A DNA stretch of 64,000 bases, taken from NCBI RefSeq assembly GCF_900239935.1, contig NZ_LT965928.1, positions 124,001-188,000 of the forward strand. The letters are read 5' to 3'. Origin of the DNA: Pseudoalteromonas carrageenovora IAM 12662. GTDB lineage: Bacteria > Pseudomonadota > Gammaproteobacteria > Enterobacterales > Alteromonadaceae. The notes beneath the pieces are model-generated. The model saw only the letters and a program-made list of their open reading frames with translations, did no database searches and was not told the origin of the DNA. This document shows, piece after piece, positions 57,065-64,000 of the stretch. The position numbers and the translations under genes were made by a program. Position 1 is the stretch's first letter, and every line of letters starts with the position of its first letter.

Positions 57065-58091
57065 CGTTTTCGATAACCCATGGTTGTGAAAACCAAAAGT
57101 AACTTCCTGGGTTTGAAATAGAAGGCGCAGTACAATTAAAGCGTGAACGGCCTTTATTAAGTACTTTTGGTGAGGTTATTTCTACTGTGCTTTCACTGAT
57201 CCAGTTTAAATCTGCTTGGCCTACGCTTGATACGTAACAAGCAAATTGGCTTTTATGAAAATCACCCATATTAAACGTCACCGTAAGCATAGGTGGGTTT
57301 TGCTCTGTCACGCTGTCTTTGTAAGTTAGTTTAGTAATATTAAAAGCTCGTGAATTAAGCTTAGTAATAAGTGTTTCTAATTTACTATAAAAACCAGATG
57401 CCGGAAAACGCGGTAAACGGCTAAAGTTAGAATCTTTATTTACCGCCCCTGAGTGCTGGCCAATACCAATAAAGCCGAGCTCTGTTACCAGTGCTTGTAG
57501 CTCGTTATTAAACTCACCATACGGATAGGCTAAGTATTTATAATCTTGTCCGGTTTCTTCTTTTATGCGTTTTTGCGAATCTAGAATGTCTTTTTTAATA
57601 CGAGAGCGCCACTGAGCATTTGTTTCGTTTTCAAGCTTGCGATGTAAGTAATCGTGTTGCCCACTGTGATTAGCAATCAAAGCGCCTTTTTTAGCGAGTT
57701 CTTTTAGTTTATCCCAACCCATAACGTAGCTCATGCCTTCATCTATTAATTTTGGGTTTACAAAAATAGTGTATGGGTAGCCAAACTTTTCTAAAATAGG
57801 CGCTGCTTGTTCGTAGTTATTGTTGTAGCCATCATCAAAAGTAATGGCAACGGTTTTATCGGGCAGGGTTTCACTTTGCTCTAGAGCACTAATCAACTCA
57901 TTAAGCGCAATAACCTTAAAGTCATGCTCTTTTAAATAACTCAAATGCTTAGTAAATGTATTTGCACTAACGCTTGTTACAGCGGGTAGAGTTTCGCTAA
58001 CATGATGATACTGTAAAATTACGGCTGCTTGAGCACGTACAGATACACTAATGAGGATAAATAATACTAAATGAAACAATTTCTTATACAT
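57054..58091 (-). CDS. Secreted polysaccharide deacetylase
   Basis: About 345 aa with a signal peptide (MYKKLFHLVLFILISVSVRA). NodB-type carbohydrate esterase: ITFDDGYNNNY (catalytic Asp and metal Asp), NHSGQHDYLH (metal histidines) and YPYGEFN. A C-terminal region of about 100 residues (TVTFNMGDFHKSQFACYVSS) is extra. It probably deacetylates N-acetylglucosamine polymers outside the inner membrane. ATG 58091 begins a clean signal peptide; ATG 58106 is a longer option. Its 5' end overlaps the divergent MATE gene by 21 bases. Confidence 0.87.
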   Translation of the reverse strand: MYKKLFHLVLFILISVSVRAQAAVILQYHHVSETLPAVTSVSANTFTKHLSYLKEHDFKVIALNELISALEQSETLPDKTVAITFDDGYNNNYEQAAPILEKFGYPYTIFVNPKLIDEGMSYVMGWDKLKELAKKGALIANHSGQHDYLHRKLENETNAQWRSRIKKDILDSQKRIKEETGQDYKYLAYPYGEFNNELQALVTELGFIGIGQHSGAVNKDSNFSRLPRFPASGFYSKLETLITKLNSRAFNITKLTYKDSVTEQNPPMLTVTFNMGDFHKSQFACYVSSVGQADLNWISESTVEITSPKVLNKGRSRFNCTAPSISNPGSYFWFSQPWVIENAKP

Positions 58092-59405
58092 AATAAGGCA
58101 CACCATAAAAGCTTGCTGTTGTTAGCGGGTCCGATGATACTATCAAATATCACAGTGCCATTGTTAGGAATTGTTGATACCGCCGTAATAGGCCACTTAG
58201 GTAGTGCTCATTATTTAGCTGGTATTGCCTTAGGCTCCGCTGTTATTTCTATTTTATTCTGGCTCGCTGGTTTTTTAAGAATGAGTACCACGGGACTGGT
58301 TGCTCAAGCATATGGAAAAAACGATTTAACTCAGCTTGCTGCTTTACTTAAACGAAGCTTATTGCTTGCAAGTGCAGTTGCTGTGTTATTAATTGTGTTA
58401 TCCCCCTTAATAAAACACGCTATAGCTTATCTTTCAGCTGCGCATAACGATGTACTTATTCAAGCCTATCAGTACTTTAGCATTCGAATTTTTAGTGCTC
58501 CAGCAGCATTATGTAATTTAGTGTTACTCGGTTGGATGCTTGGTGTGCACTATGGCAGAGGGCCATTTTATCTTTTATTAGTGACTAATATAACTAATAT
58601 CGTGCTTGATATTTACTTTGTTGTGTACTTAGATTGGGCGGTTGCAGGGGCTGCGTGGGCATCACTTATTGCCGATTATACTGCTTTAGCATTTGCCTTA
58701 ATTTTGGTTGTAAAACTAGCCAAAAAACAAGGGATCGAATTAAGCACGCCGCATTGGCTTAGTATTAGCAAAATGGCTGAGTTACTAAGTTTAAACCGCG
58801 ATATATTTATTCGCTCTTTAATACTGCAAGTATGTTTTAGCTTTATGACATTTTACGCGGCGCGTATTGGCGAAACCACATTAGCGGCCAATGCTGTTTT
58901 ACTCAACTTTTTAATGTTGGTGAGCTTTGCCCTAGATGGAATTGCGTATGCCGCAGAGGCAAAGGTAGGGCAGGCGAAGGGCCAACAAAGCGTTAAAAAA
59001 ATAAGGATGTGGGTTAAAATTAGTGTATTTTGGGGAATGCTTTTTGGCATTTTATACAGTGCCTTTTTTGCATTATTTGGCAGCACTATAATCAAGCTTT
59101 TAACTAATGTACCAGAAGTAATACAAGAGGCTACTCACTATTTACCTTGGGTAATTGTATTGCCTATTTTAGCGATGAGCTGCTTTTTGTTTGACGGCGT
59201 ATTTGTAGGCTTAACACGAGCTAAAAATATGCGTAACAGTATGATACTTTCTGCTGGAGTAGGTTTTTTTGGTGTGTTTTGGGTATTTATTGATTGGCAA
59301 AACAATGGACTATGGCTTGCAATGAGCTGCTTTATGTTAATGCGTGGAGTTACATTAATTATTAAGTATCAGCGCTTAAAAGCAAATAATCAACTGTTGG
59401 ATTAA
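58071..59405 (+). CDS. dinF: MATE family efflux transporter, DinF-like
   Basis: A 444-aa exporter with 12 predicted membrane helices in two halves, similar to E. coli DinF (PMILSNITVPLLGIVDTAVIGHL, FLRMSTTGLVAQAYG, LVLLGWMLGVHYGR, LDGIAYAAEAKVGQ). DinF is implicated in drug/oxidant export by Na+ or H+ antiport. It is not next to lexA here, and no SOS box is visible, so damage control is not supported. Divergent from the deacetylase, with overlapping 5' ends. Confidence 0.88.
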   Translation: MKQFLIHNKAHHKSLLLLAGPMILSNITVPLLGIVDTAVIGHLGSAHYLAGIALGSAVISILFWLAGFLRMSTTGLVAQAYGKNDLTQLAALLKRSLLLASAVAVLLIVLSPLIKHAIAYLSAAHNDVLIQAYQYFSIRIFSAPAALCNLVLLGWMLGVHYGRGPFYLLLVTNITNIVLDIYFVVYLDWAVAGAAWASLIADYTALAFALILVVKLAKKQGIELSTPHWLSISKMAELLSLNRDIFIRSLILQVCFSFMTFYAARIGETTLAANAVLLNFLMLVSFALDGIAYAAEAKVGQAKGQQSVKKIRMWVKISVFWGMLFGILYSAFFALFGSTIIKLLTNVPEVIQEATHYLPWVIVLPILAMSCFLFDGVFVGLTRAKNMRNSMILSAGVGFFGVFWVFIDWQNNGLWLAMSCFMLMRGVTLIIKYQRLKANNQLLD

Positions 59406-59407
59406 GC

Positions 59408-59677
59408 TTACTTCCACAGGTCAGGGTCGTGATTTTTAGGCCCCATATCTTTTAAAACCTGAGAAAAGCGATTGGCAAAAATACCGCTATAGCCCCAAGC
59501 AGCAAAGAAAAGTGCAGGGGTTAAAATAACAATGCCGATAATTTGTAAACTGAAGTGGGTATAGTACCCAATAGATATGAAAATCACGGCTAGCACAAAC
59601 AGTACTAAGCCGCGAAAAAAGCGCTTTAAGCTCAGCTTAGGATTGCTTCCTAAGCGATAAATAAGCTGCTTTAGCAT
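59408..59677 (-). CDS. Small two-span membrane protein
   Basis: An 89-aa protein with two hydrophobic segments (about 22-41 and 45-65) and charged ends (RLGSNPKLSLKRF and KDMGPKNHDPDLWK). No family recognised. ATG 59677 is chosen over the TTG codon before it. It lies 9 bases downstream of nfuA on the same strand, so it is probably co-transcribed; that does not establish a link to iron-sulfur assembly. Confidence 0.62.
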   Translation of the reverse strand: MLKQLIYRLGSNPKLSLKRFFRGLVLFVLAVIFISIGYYTHFSLQIIGIVILTPALFFAAWGYSGIFANRFSQVLKDMGPKNHDPDLWK

Positions 59678-59686
59678 CAATAGTGC

Positions 59687-60262
59687 TTAATAGTAAGAGT
59701 GATCGCCTGCTTGGTGCTCTGTAATATCGGCAACACCAGTGATTTCTTCAAACTTAGCTATCATCTCTTTTTCGATGCCTTCTTTTAGCGTTACATCGAT
59801 CATAGAGCACCCATTACAACCACCTCCAAACTGAAGTACAGCAATACCTGCGGCTGTAATTTCAACAAGGCTTACTTGACCACCATGGTTAGCAAGTTGT
59901 GGGTTTACTTCTGTTTCAAGCATGTGTTGTACACGTTCGTTTAATGTAGCGTCTTCGCCAATTTTACGTGCTTTAGCATTAGGTGCTTTTAGCGTTAATT
60001 GAGTGCCCATTTTGTCGGTAACAAAATCAATTTCAGCTTCTTCTAAAAAAGGTGCACTTTCTGTATCTACAACGGCATCAAAACCATTAAAGTTTAAGCG
60101 AATGTCACTGTCTTCAACAGCGTCTTCTGGACAATAAGAAACACCACACTCCGCTTGTGATGTACCAGGGTTTACAACAAACACACGAATATTGGTTTGC
60201 TGTGATTGATCTGCTAAAAGTTTAGCAAAATGCGCTTGTGCTGTTTCGGAAATAGAAATCAT
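59687..60262 (-). CDS. nfuA: Iron-sulfur cluster carrier NfuA
   Basis: Delivers [4Fe-4S] clusters to target proteins under stress. The 191-aa protein has an N-terminal A-type-like degenerate domain (about 1-95) and a C-terminal NifU-like domain. The latter holds GGQVSLVEI and the cluster-binding CxxC in [11 protein letters not shown]. Divergent from the M14 peptidase gene. Confidence 0.95.
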   Translation of the reverse strand: MISISETAQAHFAKLLADQSQQTNIRVFVVNPGTSQAECGVSYCPEDAVEDSDIRLNFNGFDAVVDTESAPFLEEAEIDFVTDKMGTQLTLKAPNAKARKIGEDATLNERVQHMLETEVNPQLANHGGQVSLVEITAAGIAVLQFGGGCNGCSMIDVTLKEGIEKEMIAKFEEITGVADITEHQAGDHSYY

Positions 60263-60408
60263 AAAACCGTCTATACTTGACTAAATTACTCGGATACTGC
60301 ATATCATACTCCGCTCATCGTGTTGCGGCTAGTGTTGAGCGTAAAAAGTTGGCATCTATTTTAAGCAATGCTAGCGTGCAAATAACAAACATTTTTAGAG
60401 TGATTTAT

Positions 60409-62967
60409 ATGCGGTGGATAATAACAATAATGGTGGCAATGCTTAGCTTTTCAAGTATGGCAAAACCACTTTCGTACTATTTTGAACAAGATGTAAAATT
60501 TGACCCAGCAATTCCTACGCCTGAACAAGTGCTTGGTTATGAAGTTGGGCAGTGGCATGTAAGGCACGACCAACTCGTGCGTTATATGGAAATACTTGCT
60601 GATAAAAGCGATAGAATAAATTTTGAAGTTATTGGCCGTACACATGAGCAGCGCCCGCTAGTTATGCTAACCATTACTGCCGCTGATAAGCTCACAAAAA
60701 TAGAGCAAATTCGTCAAGATCATTTAGCACGCCTAGATAATAAAACAAGCAACAAAACAAATTCACAAGTGCCACCTAGCGTTGTATGGATGGGCTACAG
60801 TGTGCATGGTAACGAGTCATCTGGTAGTAATTCAGCTTTGCTGGTGGCTTATTATTTAGCAGCCGCACAAGGTGCTGAAATAGAAGAGTTACTAAACAGT
60901 ACCGTTATTTTACTCGACCCTTCGCTTAACCCCGACGGCTTAGCTCGTTTTGCTAATTGGGCAAACAGCAACCGAGGTATGAACTTATCGAGCGATCCTA
61001 AAACCCGTGAACATGTTGAAGGTTGGCCTAGTAGCCGCACTAATCATTACTGGTTTGATTTAAACCGCGATTGGCTATTACTACAGCACCCAGAATCACG
61101 TGCGCGTATTGCAAAGTTTCATACTTGGAAGCCTAATATTTTAACCGATTTTCATGAAATGGGGCCTAACAGTAGCTACTTTTTTCAGCCGGGTATTCCT
61201 AGTCGTAAGCACCCAATAACACCGGATGAAAATGTTAGTTTAACTAAAGCCATCGCAAACTATCATGCAAAAACACTTGATGAAAATAACGCACTTTATT
61301 TTACAGAAGAAAGCTTTGACGATTTTTATTACGGAAAAGGTTCAACCTACCCCGATGTAAACGGCGGTGTAGGTATTTTATTTGAACAAGCCAGCTCGCG
61401 CGGGCATGTACAAGAAACCATAAACGGTACGCTTACTTTTCCTTTTACTATTAAAAATCAGCTTTTAACGAGTCTATCGACCTTTAAAGCAGCTGTAGAT
61501 AACCGCGTGGCATTACTTGAGTACCAAGCTCAGTTTTATAATCAAGCAATTGATTTAGCAAAAGAAGAGAGCTTTGAAGGCTACGTAGTTGAAGGTGAAA
61601 AAGACAACACCCGCATTAAGCACTTTTTAGGGCTGTTAAAGCAGCACCAAATAGATGCGTTTGCACTAACAAAACCACTTAAAGCCAAAGGTAAAAATTT
61701 TACCACTAATAGCTATTTTATACCTTTAGCTCAACCACAATATCGTTTAATAAAAGCTATTTTTAGCGAGCAAAAAAACTTTGCCGACAATACATTTTAC
61801 GATGTGTCTGGGTGGACGCTTGCTCATGCATTTAATTTACCGTTTGCTGAAGTAAAAAGTAGCTGGGGCTTAAAAATTGCCAATACAGCATGGAAAAAAG
61901 CAGTTAAACCTTCTTTTGCTGCACTAAAACAAGGCTATGCGTTTGGTTTTTCGTGGGATGACTACCTAGCGCCAAAAATGCTAAATAGTCTTTTAAAGCA
62001 AGGCATAAAAGCGCGTGTTGCATTAAGCCCATTAAAAGCTAAAACACCTTCAGGCGAAGTGAAATTTGATTCGGGCAGTATTATTGTACCAGCAGGGCTG
62101 CAAACAAATAAAGACTGGGTTAGCCTGTTAAACAATGCACAAAATGAGTTTGGCATCGCTATTAAACCTATTACTTCAGGCCTTACAAGCGAAGGCGCAG
62201 ATTTAGGCTCTCGTACAATGGCAGTAGTGAACGAGCCAAAAGTGTTGTTAATAGGCGGAAAAGGCATAAGCCAATACGAAGCGGGAGAAGTATGGTATTA
62301 CCTAGACCGTTTTGTAGGTGTGGCGCCAACTATAGTAGAAATGCAGCGTTTAAGTACTGTTGAGCTCAGTAATTACAGCCATATAGTATTGGCTCATGGT
62401 AACTACAGCAGTCTCTCAGATGCCGAAAAAGTAGCTATAAAAACATGGGTAAGAAAAGGCGGTGTTATTTGGGGCCACAAAGGTGGCGCAAAATTTTTAG
62501 CTGATCAGCAATTATTAAAAGCCAGCTACTTATCGCGTCAAGATGTAGCAAGTGCGTTTAATACGCAAGGGTTAAACTACGCAGATAAAGATCACCTCGC
62601 TGGGCGTCAACGTATTGCGGGAGCTATTTTTAATACAAATGCTGATTTAACACACCCACTTACTTTTTCGCTCAAGCGCGAAACACTGCCTGTATTTAAA
62701 AATAGCACTTGGTTGCTCGAAGCTTCACAGGCGCCATTTGTAAATATACTCACCTATACCAAAAAGCCTTTACTAGCTGGTTTTACCGATGCTGTAAATG
62801 TAGAGCAAGTTGCAGGTGGTGCAGGGCTAATAGCACATTCATACGGGCGCGGTACTGTTATTGGCATGACCGATGACCCTGTGTTTAGAGGGTACTGGTA
62901 TGGTACAAGCCGCTTACTTAGTAACGCTTTGTTTTTTGGTCATACCTTTAGAGTTAATGGCGGCTAA
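60409..62967 (+). CDS. Secreted M14-family zinc metallopeptidase
   Basis: About 852 aa with a signal peptide (MRWIITIMVAMLSFSSMA). The carboxypeptidase-like catalytic domain comes early: zinc HxxE motif in VHGNESSG, substrate-binding NPDGLARFANW and FDLNRDW, third metal histidine in TDFHEMG. The C-terminal half (about 380-852) includes a class-I-glutamine-amidotransferase-like region (SHIVLAHGNYSS, RKGGVIWGHKGG). The open frame begins 44 codons earlier, but the ATG at 60409, with AGAGTG before it, gives the signal peptide. Probably degrades peptides outside the cell. Confidence 0.88.
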   Translation: MRWIITIMVAMLSFSSMAKPLSYYFEQDVKFDPAIPTPEQVLGYEVGQWHVRHDQLVRYMEILADKSDRINFEVIGRTHEQRPLVMLTITAADKLTKIEQIRQDHLARLDNKTSNKTNSQVPPSVVWMGYSVHGNESSGSNSALLVAYYLAAAQGAEIEELLNSTVILLDPSLNPDGLARFANWANSNRGMNLSSDPKTREHVEGWPSSRTNHYWFDLNRDWLLLQHPESRARIAKFHTWKPNILTDFHEMGPNSSYFFQPGIPSRKHPITPDENVSLTKAIANYHAKTLDENNALYFTEESFDDFYYGKGSTYPDVNGGVGILFEQASSRGHVQETINGTLTFPFTIKNQLLTSLSTFKAAVDNRVALLEYQAQFYNQAIDLAKEESFEGYVVEGEKDNTRIKHFLGLLKQHQIDAFALTKPLKAKGKNFTTNSYFIPLAQPQYRLIKAIFSEQKNFADNTFYDVSGWTLAHAFNLPFAEVKSSWGLKIANTAWKKAVKPSFAALKQGYAFGFSWDDYLAPKMLNSLLKQGIKARVALSPLKAKTPSGEVKFDSGSIIVPAGLQTNKDWVSLLNNAQNEFGIAIKPITSGLTSEGADLGSRTMAVVNEPKVLLIGGKGISQYEAGEVWYYLDRFVGVAPTIVEMQRLSTVELSNYSHIVLAHGNYSSLSDAEKVAIKTWVRKGGVIWGHKGGAKFLADQQLLKASYLSRQDVASAFNTQGLNYADKDHLAGRQRIAGAIFNTNADLTHPLTFSLKRETLPVFKNSTWLLEASQAPFVNILTYTKKPLLAGFTDAVNVEQVAGGAGLIAHSYGRGTVIGMTDDPVFRGYWYGTSRLLSNALFFGHTFRVNGG

Positions 62968-62981
62968 TACTATTTATATTT

Positions 62982-63006
62982 AAAACAGGCTGTTAAGGCC
63001 TGTTTT
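62982..63006 (+). terminator. Probable terminator downstream of the M14 peptidase gene
   Basis: AAAACAGGC and GCCTGTTTT pair around a 7-nt loop. The T run is only four bases, so it may be moderate in strength. Confidence 0.65.
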
Positions 63007-63145
63007 AAGCCACAGAGTTTTATACATTTGTGGTTAGTTTTAAATATGACATTTCTATGAATTTACAATACAGATGCATTTTAGTCCGTCATTTTAATTT
63101 ACTATTTACCCTCTTTTAAAAAGCATTATCGCTATAGGTTTAATT

Positions 63146-64000
63146 ATGGTTTCCAGAAGACAGTTTCTTTTAAGTGCAGGTACGCTTGCATTTATCGGCC
63201 TTTCTAAAAGCGCATTTGGTAAAGTTACTTTAGCTAACTTAGTAGATAGCGTATATGCATACGGTGGTTTAATTCCTGATACAAAAAAACTACTCGATTT
63301 ACCTGCTGGTTTTAGCTACAAGGTTATTTCTCAATTGGGCGATACTATGGATGATGGCTTAAATGTACCAGATAAGGCCGATGGCATGGGCTGTATAGCA
63401 CTTGACGATGACACTGTAGCGTTAGTTCGTAACCACGAACTTTCCCCTAAAAATATTAAGCACGCAGCCACTAGTATTCAATCGCATAAAACACCGTTAG
63501 CGTATGATGAATTTGAAGATGGCGTGGCGTTACCTGGCGGCACAAGCCATATAATTTACAATATTAAAGAGCACAAAAAAGAGCAAGAATACTTATCCTT
63601 ATGTGGAACAATACGCAATTGCTCTGGTGGTATTACTCCATGGGGGAGTTGGCTTACTTGTGAAGAAACAGTCGCTAGTCAGGCCGATGGATTAGGCAAA
63701 TCTCACGGTTATATATTTGAAGTACCTGCTACGGCAAAAGGTTTGGTAAAACCAGAACCACTTGTTGCAATGGGCCGATTTAATCATGAAGCCGCTGCAA
63801 TCGAACCACGTACAGGCATTGTTTATCTTACTGAGGATAGGGGGGATAGTTTATTTTATCGTTTTATTCCTAATGAATATGGCAAACTTAATAAAGGTGG
63901 CCAGTTGCAGGCTATGGTTATTAAAAAACACGCTCAATTTGATACCCGAAATTGGAGTGAAACTGCAATGCTTAAACACACACAAATGGAAGTTGAGTGG
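63146..64000 (+). CDS. PhoX-like phosphatase (DUF839), 3' truncated by window edge
   Basis: An open frame from ATG 63146 to the end of the window, 285 codons without stop. The N-terminus MVSRRQFLLSAGTLAF is a twin-arginine signal, so the protein is exported folded. LVRNHELSP, FEDGVALPGGTSH, GGITPWGSWLTCEE and FNHEAAAIEPRTGIVYLTEDRGDS are typical of PhoX alkaline phosphatases, which bind calcium and iron. The end of the family (about 600 aa or more) is outside the window. Recognisable Pho boxes are not clear upstream. Confidence 0.88.
   Translation, partial: MVSRRQFLLSAGTLAFIGLSKSAFGKVTLANLVDSVYAYGGLIPDTKKLLDLPAGFSYKVISQLGDTMDDGLNVPDKADGMGCIALDDDTVALVRNHELSPKNIKHAATSIQSHKTPLAYDEFEDGVALPGGTSHIIYNIKEHKKEQEYLSLCGTIRNCSGGITPWGSWLTCEETVASQADGLGKSHGYIFEVPATAKGLVKPEPLVAMGRFNHEAAAIEPRTGIVYLTEDRGDSLFYRFIPNEYGKLNKGGQLQAMVIKKHAQFDTRNWSETAMLKHTQMEVEW

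Noticed and set aside
60277..60408. N-terminal extension of the M14 peptidase
   Set aside because: It would bury a clear signal peptide 44 residues inside the protein; the ATG at 60409 has a better ribosome site.
63086..63106. Possible Pho box upstream of the PhoX-like gene
   Set aside because: CCGTCAT matches one half, but the second half matches CTGTCAT at only about three of seven positions.

Overview
The window reads as an ordinary chromosomal stretch of a marine gammaproteobacterium of the Alteromonadales, most like Pseudoalteromonas. This is inferred from recalled protein similarity, AT-rich composition, very compact gene packing, and gene orders shared with enterics and Shewanella (birA next to a tRNA-tuf operon, yheSTUV, slyX/fkpA, rsd/hemE, fabR, leuABCD). 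There is no rRNA operon, CRISPR array, prophage or insertion sequence. The only mobile-looking DNA is a pair of ~160-bp, ~95% identical MITE-like elements at 14585-14745 and 48247-48408, in opposite orientation.

Layout. 1-4434: murB (5' truncated), birA, coaX, then tRNA-Thr(TGT)/Tyr(GTA)/Gly(TCC)/Thr(GGT) and tuf behind a stringent-type promoter. 4555-13000: an M19 dipeptidase, yheU-yheT, a 48-aa membrane protein with a predicted FNR promoter, a TIGR02444-like gene, yheS, yheV, slyX, a WD40 lipoprotein, fkpA and rsd. 13000-18143: an AT-rich repeat region, hemE, sthA, and a fatty acid desaturase divergent from fabR with a FabR-like operator on the desaturase promoter. 18310-23295: the leucine operon with a leader peptide and attenuator. 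23306-30843: a DUF3360 membrane protein, an SRPBCC protein, two orphan secreted proteins, a TerB-like protein, an FMN reductase divergent from a LysR regulator across a 26-bp perfect palindrome, and norR.

31004-33743: a nitric-oxide detoxification operon (small membrane protein, nnrS, hmp) divergent from norR. 33753-39565: two lipoproteins (an S41 protease with a 9-bp homopolymer tract and its small partner), an endonuclease I, a PepSY protein, small proteins, a thioesterase and lexA with two SOS boxes. 39985-48229: a caa3-type cytochrome c oxidase cluster (ctaC-ctaD-ctaG-ctaE, SURF1, a CxxxC protein, ctaA, ctaB, SCO). 48499-57064: a secondary chemotaxis operon (STAS, cheY, cheA, cheW, soluble PAS receptor, cheR, cheD, cheB) in which cheA carries an in-frame TAA. 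57054-64000: a polysaccharide deacetylase, a DinF-like MATE exporter, nfuA, an M14 peptidase and a 3'-truncated PhoX-like phosphatase.

Most interesting signals: the interrupted cheA, the MITE pair, the -41.5/-91.5 FNR promoter for a tiny membrane protein, the compact leu attenuator, the homopolymer tract in the S41 lipoprotein gene, and the SCO-like CxxxC protein in the oxidase cluster. I did not find a clearly novel multi-gene system. All family names are recognised from memory; no searches were run.
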